Assembly: GCA_937889015.1 (NCBI GenBank)
Contig: CALARR010000170.1
Location: 1-38,989 of the forward strand
DNA: 38,989 nucleotides
Direction: 5' to 3'
Source of the DNA: an uncultured Planctomycetales bacterium
GTDB lineage: Bacteria; Planctomycetota; Planctomycetia; Pirellulales; Thermoguttaceae
Below are positions 1 to 7,233 of this stretch, in pieces; position 1 is the first letter of the stretch, and each line of letters starts with the position of its first letter. The notes beneath the pieces were generated by a model. The model was given only the letters and a program-made list of their open reading frames with translations, searched no databases and was not told the DNA's origin. The translations under genes were made by a program, and so were the position numbers.

Positions 1-1625
1 ATCACGTGCTGGTCAAGCAGGCGGACCGGACGCTGGCCACGATTGAACTCGACAGCAACAATGACGGTTGGGTCCGCTGCTTCAGCTTTCAGGCGGCAGA
101 CCGGGTCGTGGTCGGCGCCAGTTTCAGCCTGCGGCTGTTCGATGCGCGCAGCGGCGAGCGGAAGGTGAACTATCTGGGGCACACGGGCATCGTGTGGTCC
201 GTGGCGCCATCGCCCGACATGCGTTATTTCCTCTCGTCTGGCGGCGATCAGACGCTGCGCATCTGGGACCTGGAGCACGACGAACCGCTGCTGTCGCTAT
301 TTTTCGCCGGTAACGAATGGATCGCCTGGACACCTGAGGGCTATTACGCCGCCAGCCCGGGCGGCGAGCGGCTGATCGGCTGGCATGTGAACAACGGCGG
401 CGAGCAGATGGGCGCGTACTATCCAGCAGCCCAGTTCCGCAAATCGCTCTACCGTCCCGACGTGATCAAGCTCTTGGTACGAACCGGCAACACCGAACGA
501 GCCTTGGAGGCAGCCGATCACGAGCGAGGACGGTCCAGCCAACTGACCCGGGCGGCGGAAGTGCTGCCGCCCGAGGTTGTGATCAACGCACCCAACGGCG
601 CTCAGGTTCAGATTGACCGGCCGCGTTTGGAGGTGCGTGCCAGCGCCACGCCGCGGGGGCGCGATCCGATCACGGCAATGCGATTGCTGATCGACGGCCG
701 GCCGTCGGGCGAGGTCAGACGGGCTGCCGAGGCGGCTGACGCGATCGCCGTGGATGAATCGTGGACAGTGATGCTGACGCCCGGCGTACACCAAGTCACC
801 GTCAAGGCCGAAACGGCCAAGAGCTATGGAATCTCCAGTCCCGTGGAAGTGGTGTATGGTTGGAAGGAGAGCCAGGAGGAACTGCCGGCCCTGTACGTAC
901 TGGCGATAGGCGTTTCCGAGTATCAAGAGAAATCGCTACGTTTGAGCTACGGGGCCATCGACGCGCGCGGCTTAGCCGATGTGCTGCAGAAGAAGGCTGC
1001 TGGCGTCTACCGCAAGGTCGAGGAAAAACTGTTGTTGGATGGCGAGGCCACCCAACGCAATATCCTCCGTGGTTTAGAGTGGCTACGCATGCAGATGACA
1101 CAACGGGATGTGGGCGTGGTTTTCTTCGCGGGGCATGGAGCCAAGGACGATCAAGGACTGTTCTATTTGATGCCTGCCGACTGCACGTCGGCGGAGTTGG
1201 CGATCGCCGGTATTGGCGAGGACCAGATCAAGCGATTCTGTCAGTCGATTCCCGGACGCCTGATGCTGTTGTTGGACGCCTGCCACACCGGATCGTTGGG
1301 GGGCGACAAACGCCGCGCCATCAGCGGCCTTACCGACAATCTGGTTCGCGACCTGGTCACCGATGACTACGGCGTGGTCGTGATGTGTTCGTCGATGGGC
1401 CGCGAAGAATCGCGCGAGGAGGACGGTTGGGGACACGGGGCCTTCACCAAGGCCTTGATCGAAGGGATCGAGGGCAAGGCCGACTTCAACCGCGACCGGA
1501 TCGTGTATCTCAATGAGTTGGACCTCTACGTCACCGATCGGGTCAAGGAATTGACCACCGGACGCCAGCACCCGGTAACACAGAAGCCAACCACGATCCG
1601 CAGTTTCCCCCTCGCCCGGCCCTGA
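1..1625 (+). CDS. WD40-repeat / caspase-like (peptidase C14) protein, 5' end cut by window
   Basis: The frame is open from the first base, and the first possible start (GTG at 6) falls inside a WD40 region, so the N-terminus lies outside the window. Residues are numbered from that GTG. About 55-125 hold a WD40 unit with GHTG and a terminal IWD. About 190-285 look like an Ig-like sandwich. About 293-535 form a caspase/orthocaspase domain. Both catalytic residues are visible: His377 in FFAGHGA and Cys426 in LLLDACHTGS. C14-like enzymes with WD40 repeats are usually cysteine proteases with Arg/Lys or Asp specificity, used in signalling or cell-death-like responses. Substrate and trigger cannot be read here. 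No export signal can be judged because the start is missing. The next gene is about 550 bp away on the same strand, so no operon partner is visible. Confidence 0.85.
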   Translation, partial: HVLVKQADRTLATIELDSNNDGWVRCFSFQAADRVVVGASFSLRLFDARSGERKVNYLGHTGIVWSVAPSPDMRYFLSSGGDQTLRIWDLEHDEPLLSLFFAGNEWIAWTPEGYYAASPGGERLIGWHVNNGGEQMGAYYPAAQFRKSLYRPDVIKLLVRTGNTERALEAADHERGRSSQLTRAAEVLPPEVVINAPNGAQVQIDRPRLEVRASATPRGRDPITAMRLLIDGRPSGEVRRAAEAADAIAVDESWTVMLTPGVHQVTVKAETAKSYGISSPVEVVYGWKESQEELPALYVLAIGVSEYQEKSLRLSYGAIDARGLADVLQKKAAGVYRKVEEKLLLDGEATQRNILRGLEWLRMQMTQRDVGVVFFAGHGAKDDQGLFYLMPADCTSAELAIAGIGEDQIKRFCQSIPGRLMLLLDACHTGSLGGDKRRAISGLTDNLVRDLVTDDYGVVVMCSSMGREESREEDGWGHGAFTKALIEGIEGKADFNRDRIVYLNELDLYVTDRVKELTTGRQHPVTQKPTTIRSFPLARP

Positions 1626-2172
1626 GGCATTGGGGTTGGGCGAGAACGAGATCGCCCACTTTGACGCCCGGGGTTCCTGAATGGAGTTTCGTGATCTTGG
1701 GACGTGTCACCTCGCCGCCACCCTCCGGGAGGCGGCTTGAACGTCGCAAGTGTCCCTGGATCGTGCAAGCCCATTTGGCGTCTCGGTAAGCGTGCGACTT
1801 GCGGAATAGCTGCGCGCCGGGAATCCTGCGTTGAGGGAATTCGCGGAATGATCGGCTGGGCAGCGCGGGGCGCGGATGATGCGACCAAGCGGAAGTGGTG
1901 TTTCATCGTGCATCCTTCTGCGTGGGAATTTCAGTGACGAGACCGCGCCCACCGCAAATGGCTGTCGAAACGGCAGATCTCGAACACGATGGCAAAGAAG
2001 GGCGATAAGTCGGCAGGACGACTGCGTACGCTTCGGCCGTGATTCAGGCGATGCTGGGAGACGCCCGGCGCGTACCCGTGGACAAAGAAAGCGGGCATGC
2101 CCATACTATCGAAGCGGGCACAACTGAGGGCCGAGGTCGCCGTGGCCTGCACGGCCATAAGGGCACTGGCTT
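1626..2172. other. Intergenic stretch without a convincing gene
   Basis: Short overlapping frames occur on both strands, for example 1704-1937, but none has a recognisable domain, a signal peptide or a good Shine-Dalgarno sequence. A 7-bp stem (1637-1643 with 1652-1658) follows the caspase-like gene but lacks a T-run. I see no RNA gene. Confidence 0.5.
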
Positions 2173-3732
2173 ATGAATGACTCTCCGAGCTTGAGCACCA
2201 TTGAAAGAAACTCCATGCAGGACGCAATTGGTTTTGACAACGAAGCGTATTTGCGGGAACAATCGGCCGCTATTCTGGATCGCGTCGGTCGGTTTGGGAA
2301 CAAGCTGTACCTCGAATTCGGGGGAAAACTACTGTTCGATTATCATGCGGCCAGGGTGCTGCCGGGCTTCGATCCGAACGTCAAGATGCGATTGTTGGCG
2401 AAGCTCAAAGAGAAGGCCGAGATCCTGCTGTGCATCCATGCTGGGGCCATTGAACGAAAGAAGATGCGGGCCGACTTCGGCATCACTTACGATGCCGACG
2501 CTATGAAGCTGATCGACGAAGTCCGTGAGTGGGGCGTCGAATTGCGGGGAGTGGTCATTACGCGATTCGAAGGCCAACCGGCGGCCGTGCAGTTTCAGAA
2601 CAAGTTGGAGCGTCGCGGCATTCCGGTCTACACCCACCGCCCGACCGTGGGCTATCCGGCCGAAGTCGATCGGATCGTCACCTCAGAGGGCTACGGCGCG
2701 AACCCGTACATCGAAACGCAGAAACCGTTGATTGTGGTCACGGGCCCCGGTCCCGGCAGCGGGAAGTTGGCCACCTGTCTGAGTCAGGTGTACCACGATC
2801 ATCTCCACGGGGTTCATTCGGGTTACGCGAAATTCGAGACCTTTCCCATTTGGAATCTCCCCCTGATGCATCCCGTAAATGTGGCCTATGAAGCGGCCAC
2901 CGCCGATCTTCACGACGTCAACATGATCGACCCATTTCATTTGGAGGCCTATGGCCAGACGGCCATCAATTATAACCGCGATATTGAGGCCTTCCCCGTC
3001 CTGCATACGATCCTGGAGCGAATCACGGGGACCGATCCGATCTATCGTTCTCCTACGGACATGGGCGTGAACCGGGCCAGTGCCGGCATTATCAACGACA
3101 GCGTGGTCCAGGCGGCGGCCCGCGCTGAGGTGATCCGGCGTTACTTCCGCTACAGCTCAGAATTCGTCATGGGGTTGGCCGACGAGCGGACTGTGCAGCG
3201 CGTGGAACGACTGATGGAAGTCTTGCACATCAAGCCCGAGGACCGCGATGTCGTCGGTCCCGCGCGCCGGGCGGCTGAGGAGGCGCAGCAGCAGGACAAA
3301 GGCAATAAGGGTGTTTGCTGTGGCGCAGCGATCGCGTTGCACGGCGGGACGATCATCACGGGCAAGAATTCCCCGCTGATGCACGCTGCCTCGGCACTGG
3401 TGATCAACGCCGTAAAACATCTGGCAGGGTTACCGGACGAGATCCACTTGCTCGCGCCGAGCGTCATCGAGTCGGTGGCGCGAATGAAGAAGGAGATCCT
3501 TGGCCAGCGCGCGGTGAGCCTGGACTTGCAGGAGACCTTGTTCGCCTTGGGCATCAGCGTCAACGCCAATCCCATGGCTCAATTGTGCGTGGACAAGCTG
3601 AAGCAACTGCGCGGTTGCGATGTACACATGACGCATATTCCCACACCTGGAGACGAGACCGGCCTGCGCCGGCTTGGTGTGAATTTGACCAGCGACCCGA
3701 GTTTTGCCACGAAGAACCTCTTCGTGTCTTGA
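2173..3732 (+). CDS. DUF1846 family protein
   Basis: This 519-residue protein matches the DUF1846 (UPF0371) family along its whole length; the family is usually near 500 residues. The family-type N-terminus IGFDNEAYLREQ begins at about residue 19. A glycine-rich GPGPGSGK motif sits near residue 192 and suggests a nucleotide or phosphate-binding loop. A conserved-looking GVCCGAAIALHGG stretch lies near 380. The biochemical role of the family is not established, and known structures show an alpha/beta fold without a proven reaction. No signal peptide or membrane segment is seen, so it should be cytosolic. ATG at 2173 has AAGGG about ten bases upstream. ATG at 2215 fits the usual family start better and may be the true one. 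The gene stands alone and converges with the cytochrome gene downstream. Confidence 0.85.
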   Translation: MNDSPSLSTIERNSMQDAIGFDNEAYLREQSAAILDRVGRFGNKLYLEFGGKLLFDYHAARVLPGFDPNVKMRLLAKLKEKAEILLCIHAGAIERKKMRADFGITYDADAMKLIDEVREWGVELRGVVITRFEGQPAAVQFQNKLERRGIPVYTHRPTVGYPAEVDRIVTSEGYGANPYIETQKPLIVVTGPGPGSGKLATCLSQVYHDHLHGVHSGYAKFETFPIWNLPLMHPVNVAYEAATADLHDVNMIDPFHLEAYGQTAINYNRDIEAFPVLHTILERITGTDPIYRSPTDMGVNRASAGIINDSVVQAAARAEVIRRYFRYSSEFVMGLADERTVQRVERLMEVLHIKPEDRDVVGPARRAAEEAQQQDKGNKGVCCGAAIALHGGTIITGKNSPLMHAASALVINAVKHLAGLPDEIHLLAPSVIESVARMKKEILGQRAVSLDLQETLFALGISVNANPMAQLCVDKLKQLRGCDVHMTHIPTPGDETGLRRLGVNLTSDPSFATKNLFVS

Positions 3733-3857
3733 CGCGAGTTCGCGGTACGATCCCGATAGATCGGGTGCATCCCGTCGACGTGTCGCGTCTCTTCCCCCCG
3801 TGTGACTCCGAAGACAACGGAAAGTCATATGTTGCAGGTCCGTACGACACGCACTGG

Positions 3858-4460
3858 CTACCGCTTCACCTCCGGCTTCTTTCCTTTCCCTCTGGGGGGC
3901 TTGGGCTGCCCTTGGACGCCGCTGTCATCCTCAGCGCCGGCTTCGATCCATGCCGAGAACTTGGCAATCTCCTCCGCCGTCGGTTGTGGCGACTTCTTGG
4001 GGGGCATCGGCTTGCCTGTGCCATGAAGCGTTAGCATCAGCCGGCTCTCGTCGGGCTTGCTGGGAACGACCATTGCCCCCTTCTTTCCTGACCGCAGCAA
4101 TGCGGCGAAAGTCGTCACGTCGTAGCCGTCTTTGGCCTTGTCGGGGTTGTGGCACTCCGCGCAATAGGTGGCCAAAAGCGGCTTAACATCGTTGACGTAA
4201 CTGACCACGTTCTTCTTTAATGAGGGCAGTTTCTTCTTCCACGAGAGGAGGAAGCGGCGATCCAATTCGCTAAGACGTTCCAACGGAACGGCAACCGTCT
4301 CGCCTGAGCGTTTCTTTAGTATCACGGTCTCGTCATTAAGCTCGACGAGTTCCGCTTCGGTCGAGAACCGTCCGTCGTTGGATGTCCACTTCCGGGTAGC
4401 GGCTGGCAGCGCCACCGTGATCAGAAGGCCAAACACGATCGTCAGAAGGACACGTTTCAT
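3858..4460 (-). CDS. Secreted SHD1 plus planctomycete-type cytochrome c protein
   Basis: The 200-residue product begins with a signal peptide (about 1-21: MKR, a hydrophobic core, then PAAT). Residues about 22-72 match an SHD1 (SLA1 homology 1) domain, a small beta fold common in planctomycete exported proteins. Residues about 90-180 match the planctomycete cytochrome c domain (PSCyt1), with the haem motif CAECH at 100-104 and a likely distal Met in KPMPPK. The C-terminus is a Lys/Pro-rich tail. Such proteins bind one covalent haem outside the cytoplasm. They normally accompany large PSD1-type proteins, which are absent here, so the electron partner is unknown. ATG at 4460 was preferred to an upstream in-frame start at 4493 because it puts the signal peptide at the N-terminus and follows the putative promoter at 4500-4528. 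Confidence 0.85.
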   Translation of the reverse strand: MKRVLLTIVFGLLITVALPAATRKWTSNDGRFSTEAELVELNDETVILKKRSGETVAVPLERLSELDRRFLLSWKKKLPSLKKNVVSYVNDVKPLLATYCAECHNPDKAKDGYDVTTFAALLRSGKKGAMVVPSKPDESRLMLTLHGTGKPMPPKKSPQPTAEEIAKFSAWIEAGAEDDSGVQGQPKPPRGKGKKPEVKR

Positions 4461-4499
4461 GGTGCGACCGGCTGGAACCTGCGACAAAGTCACGCTTTG

Positions 4500-4528
4500 A
4501 TCTTACAGCGACTCTAGGCCCACTTCAA
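4500..4528 (-). promoter_or_regulatory. Putative sigma70-type promoter of the cytochrome gene
   Basis: On the minus strand, TTGAAG (4528-4523) is followed after 17 bases by TAAGAT (4505-4500). Each box matches four of six consensus bases. Initiation near 4493 would leave a leader of about 33 bases before the ATG at 4460. Found by eye only. Confidence 0.35.
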
Positions 4529-4594
4529 TGAAGAATGAAGAAACCGGCTTCTATCTCAGCGACGGAAACCTGGTGGGCGTTTGCACCCTCCGGT

Positions 4595-4603
4595 TGCTAC
4601 AAT
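4595..4603 (+). promoter_or_regulatory. Putative extended -10 promoter element of the protease gene
   Basis: TGCTACAAT forms an extended -10 element (TGn followed by TACAAT), about 70 bases before the ATG at 4675. No good -35 box is found at 17 bases, which is common for extended -10 promoters. It lies back to back with the cytochrome promoter. Confidence 0.35.
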
Positions 4604-4674
4604 ACTAGCCGTGGCGATGCTCTTGGTGTAGCCACCAGCAAGCCATTGGGGGCCTTTCTCGAGGAGGACCGAAC

Positions 4675-6081
4675 ATGCAAGTTGGAATTCCTTCCAAGAT
4701 CGCCGCAGTCAGCATAGCGCGCGGCGACATGTCGCATCAACGGACGGGGGGGCGTCGGGCTCTTGAACTCGTCGCTGCCGTGGCCACGACGGTCGGCCTG
4801 CTCGTGTCGCCTCTTGGGGGATCGGAAGCCGTCCCCGGACAACCGGCCGCAGCAGAACCAACCGCGCCGTGTGACGTTCCGTCAAAGGCCGACACCGGGC
4901 CGCTTGGAGAACCGTTCGCGGACCTTCAGGCTGTTGCCCAGCATTTCGCCGATCAGTTGGGGCGGCTCAAAGAGCAGTACAAGACGACTTCTCCAGCGGA
5001 ACTTGCCGAACAGGCCCAGGCTGAGAGGACGTACACTCTTGAAACGCTCCGCGCCCCTGGCGAGAAGTACCACGCTGAGGTCGTCTACACCCGTGCACGG
5101 CCGGGAGTCGTGGTCCTCGGCGGAATCTACAAGTGTAGCAAGTGCAGCCGCTGGCACGCCAAATGTGCCGGCGGATTCGTGGTCGGCGCCGACGGTCTGG
5201 TCATGACCAACCTACACGTGGTGGAGGGCTACAAGAAACTCGAAGCCTTAGGGGGGATGACCGACGATGGGCGCGTCTTTGCTGTCAAAGCGGTGCTTGC
5301 CTCCAGCCGGCTCAATGACCTGGCTTTGCTCAAGCTGGATGCCCAGGGGCTTCGGCCGCTGCCGGTATCGGGCGACGTGCCTATGGGGGCCACGGTCTAT
5401 TGCCTTTCTCATCCGGCCATGTTTGGCGGCAAGTCCAACGGCTTCTATGCGTTCAGCCAGGGAATTGTCTGTGGCAAGTTCGCTGTCCGCGCCGACAAGC
5501 AGCAACTTCTCAGGATTCTCGCGGTGACCACCGAGTACGGCCCCGGTTCCAGTGGCGGCCCGATCCTGGACGAGCACGGGGCGGTGGTGGGAATTGTGTG
5601 TCAGGCCCAGCCGGTCTTCAAGTCCGAGCAGGACAAAGGTGCGCAAGGAGCGCAGATGGTCTGGAAATCGGCGCGTCCGGCGTGCAGCATTCTGGACATG
5701 CTCACCCCCTCCTCCCCCGGCAGTCCGGCCAGCCAGAAGGCCCTGAACCTCGATTCCGAGCGTGAACCAGCCGTGGCGGCCGTGGATCAGGCTCACCTGA
5801 CCTATCCGCACCTTTTCGACGGCCAAGGGTGGAAAAACTCGGTTGCGCGCTTGTATCGGGTCCACGCTATTCCTCAGATCTACCTCTTGGACCAGCAGTT
5901 GAAAATTGTGGCTAAGAACCTCCGCGGGGAACGGCTGGAGGAGCAACTCGTCGAACTGCTCGGACCCGGCGATACGGCCGCTGCCGAGGCGGTCGACAAG
6001 GCTCTTCAAGAAGAAGCCGAAAGAGCAGTCCAAGCCAATCGAGCCAAGATACCTTCCGAGCCCGACAAGGGACCGAAGTAG
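4675..6081 (+). CDS. Secreted trypsin-like serine protease with a C-terminal half-thioredoxin domain
   Basis: The 468-residue protein has a signal-peptide-like segment (about 25-53), a helical Gln/Glu-rich linker, and a trypsin-2/DegP-type protease domain (about 135-345). The triad is complete: His181 in TNLHVVEG, Asp215 in LNDLALLKLD and Ser293 in GPGSSGGP. A cysteine cluster CSKCSRWHAKC precedes the first beta barrel and could bind metal. No PDZ domain follows. Instead, residues about 370-440 resemble the second half of a TlpA/AhpC-type thioredoxin fold (LDSERE, then FDGQGWKNSVARLY, IPQIYLLD and LRGERLEE). The CxxC-bearing first half is missing, so this part cannot be redox active in the usual way. 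ATG at 4675 is supported by GAGGAGG at 4661-4667; ATG at 4729 is an alternative that shortens the pre-signal region. Likely an envelope quality-control or processing protease. Confidence 0.85.
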   Translation: MQVGIPSKIAAVSIARGDMSHQRTGGRRALELVAAVATTVGLLVSPLGGSEAVPGQPAAAEPTAPCDVPSKADTGPLGEPFADLQAVAQHFADQLGRLKEQYKTTSPAELAEQAQAERTYTLETLRAPGEKYHAEVVYTRARPGVVVLGGIYKCSKCSRWHAKCAGGFVVGADGLVMTNLHVVEGYKKLEALGGMTDDGRVFAVKAVLASSRLNDLALLKLDAQGLRPLPVSGDVPMGATVYCLSHPAMFGGKSNGFYAFSQGIVCGKFAVRADKQQLLRILAVTTEYGPGSSGGPILDEHGAVVGIVCQAQPVFKSEQDKGAQGAQMVWKSARPACSILDMLTPSSPGSPASQKALNLDSEREPAVAAVDQAHLTYPHLFDGQGWKNSVARLYRVHAIPQIYLLDQQLKIVAKNLRGERLEEQLVELLGPGDTAAAEAVDKALQEEAERAVQANRAKIPSEPDKGPK

Positions 6082-6087
6082 CGCTGA

Positions 6088-6417
6088 TTGTGGCCAATAG
6101 AATCCTTCTCTGTGCTGGCGATTGGGCGTGGCTTTCGAGTCAAGATTAGCTCAATTGAGGCCGTGTTCCAGAACAACACGACTCGTGCCGGTGCGATCCA
6201 AGACGCATCGCTGCGACTCGACGCCACTAGCAGATGGAGTGTCACGGCTGACAGTGTGCTCCGCGGGTTGACGGTTGCCGACCCCAACGCGGCAGCCATT
6301 TCGTGCATCGAGGGCAATGGCCATAGCGTTCGCTACGACAGTTCGGCGCCTGCCAACCGATGGCTGAACCGCAAGACGTATCCGCTGGCCAAGGGCGGTC
6401 GCCTGCTCCCGCAGTAG
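6088..6417 (+). pseudogene. Probable C-terminal remnant of a beta-solenoid / adhesin-like protein
   Basis: A 109-residue frame begins with TTG directly after an in-frame stop and has no Shine-Dalgarno sequence. Its sequence resembles the last rungs of large secreted parallel beta-solenoid proteins. Recognisable pieces are SRWSVTADSVLRGLTVAD, GNGHSVRYDSS and LNRKTYPLAKGGRL; such ends usually close proteins of many hundreds of residues. There is no signal peptide. The best reading is a 3' fragment left by a deletion, with the upstream part gone. A genuine small gene is possible but less likely. The protease gene just upstream also carries a truncated domain. Confidence 0.4.
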
Positions 6418-6630
6418 GCTCGCAGGAAGCAGTACGTGGCGGGACTGCGCTGTCGGTGGGGGTGAGCTAGGGGCATGGCCTGCACCGGAGTGAACTTCAG
6501 CGCGGCCGGTGGACGCACCGCGCAGGCTGAGGTCGGCAGACAGTCCAACGGGAGTGGCCGCACGATGCTGTCAGGCCCGGTTTGCCGTGTGTGGCCTTCC
6601 GGAACCCCAGGAAGATGCCGTAACTGCCTG

Positions 6631-6665
6631 AAAAAAGCCAAGTTGCGACAAACGCAACTTGGCTT
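6631..6665 (-). terminator. Rho-independent terminator of the tRNA-Phe unit
   Basis: A perfect 13-bp inverted repeat (6635-6647 with 6653-6665, 5-base loop) is followed on the minus strand by TTTTTT (6636-6631). It starts six bases after the tRNA 3' end and ends minus-strand transcription. Confidence 0.9.
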
Positions 6666-6670
6666 CGGAG

Positions 6671-6743
6671 TGGTTGGGGCCGGGATTGAACCGGCGACAC
6701 TCGGATTTTCAGTCCGATGCTCTACCAACTGAGCTACCCAACC
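6671..6743 (-). tRNA. tRNA-Phe (GAA)
   Basis: A complete 73-base cloverleaf is visible on the minus strand. The 7-bp acceptor stem is GGTTGGG/CCCAACC with discriminator A at 6671. The D arm is GCTCAGTTGGTAGAGC. The anticodon stem CGGAC/GTCCG-type pairing encloses the loop TGAAAAT with anticodon GAA. The T arm is GCCGG-TTCAATC-CCGGC. CCA is not encoded and must be added after transcription. It has its own promoter at 6839-6868 and a strong terminator at 6631-6665. Confidence 0.96.
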
Positions 6744-6775
6744 CGAATCGGCGTCACAACCCCCGGCAAAACCTG

Positions 6776-6810
6776 GGTTCTCAGTGCTCTACCAACTGAG
6801 CTACCTATCC
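6776..6810 (-). pseudogene. tRNA-like 5' half (acceptor strand plus D arm) in the leader of tRNA-Phe
   Basis: On the minus strand GGATAGG-TA is followed by a perfect D arm (GCTCAGTTGGTAGAGC). The 21 bases GGTAGCTCAGTTGGTAGAGCA minus one end are shared with tRNA-Phe. Downstream there is no closed anticodon stem, no T loop (no GTTCRA) and no partner for the acceptor strand, and only 42 bases remain before tRNA-Phe starts. It is therefore a half tRNA, most simply the remnant of a former tandem tRNA gene, and would still be transcribed. Confidence 0.7.
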
Positions 6811-6838
6811 GCCGCTGCCGGGGCAGTGACAAAAACCA

Positions 6839-6868
6839 ATCATAGCCCGCTATCATGCGCCTTGTCAA
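6839..6868 (-). promoter_or_regulatory. Sigma70-type promoter of the tRNA-Phe unit
   Basis: On the minus strand a perfect TTGACA (6868-6863) is followed after 18 bases by TATGAT (6844-6839, five of six consensus). Initiation near 6832 would place the tRNA-like half and then tRNA-Phe in one short transcript ending at 6631. Confidence 0.75.
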
Positions 6869-7114
6869 TTCGCCCCCTCCTACAGGGCATCGGTCCTCGG
6901 GAAGTCTTGACGCGCGCCTTCGTTGAAGGTGGCCGGTCTCGGGCCGGCTTTGAGACGCGATCGCGGGGACTGATAGGGAGTGCCGGCGGCGGAGCGACTC
7001 CCTGGATCGCATTCCAGGCCGCGGAGGCGTGCAAGACGCGGCGCATCGCCGCGATTCCCGGTGACGCATCGGACCGGCTCCTCAAGAACCGTTGCTGTGC
7101 CTTGCCGCAGATGA

Positions 7115-7143
7115 TTGACACCCGCCTCCCGGTTCATTAGCAT
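7115..7143 (+). promoter_or_regulatory. Sigma70-type promoter of the barrel/HEAT gene
   Basis: A perfect TTGACA (7115-7120), a 17-base spacer and TAGCAT (7138-7143). Initiation near 7150 is too close to the upstream TTG at 7159 for normal translation, which supports the GTG at 7234 as the start. Confidence 0.6.
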
Positions 7144-7233
7144 GGGTTCACTTCTCACTTGTGCGGCAATTCCCGTCGCTCTCTCTGGGGCAACCCCAGG
7201 GGCGATGTCTTCGGACCGACAGGGGACTTGGCT

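Larger units (their letters stand above)
6744..7233. other. Divergent control region between tRNA-Phe and the barrel/HEAT gene
   Basis: It holds the tRNA-like half, the minus promoter (6839-6868) and the plus promoter (7115-7143). Small frames at 6784-7140 and 6840-7158 have no recognisable domain and appear to be shadows in GC-rich DNA. Nothing else is seen at about 6870-7110. Confidence 0.5.

Noticed and set aside
1637..1658. 7-bp hairpin after the caspase-like gene as a terminator
   Set aside because: No T-run follows and the loop is 8 bases, so evidence is too weak.
1704..1937. 77-codon frame in the first intergenic stretch
   Set aside because: Overlapping frames on both strands, no start signal and no family resemblance.
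5248..6033. 261-codon frame antisense to the protease gene
   Set aside because: Lies fully inside the protease with its intact triad; composition is that of a shadow frame.
6744..6810. Second functional tRNA upstream of tRNA-Phe
   Set aside because: No anticodon stem, no T arm and no acceptor partner can be formed in the 42 bases available.
6082..6870. Integrated mobile element at the tRNA-Phe gene
   Set aside because: No integrase, no repeat of the tRNA 3' end and no cargo genes. The repeated part is the tRNA 5' half, which is not the usual attachment site.
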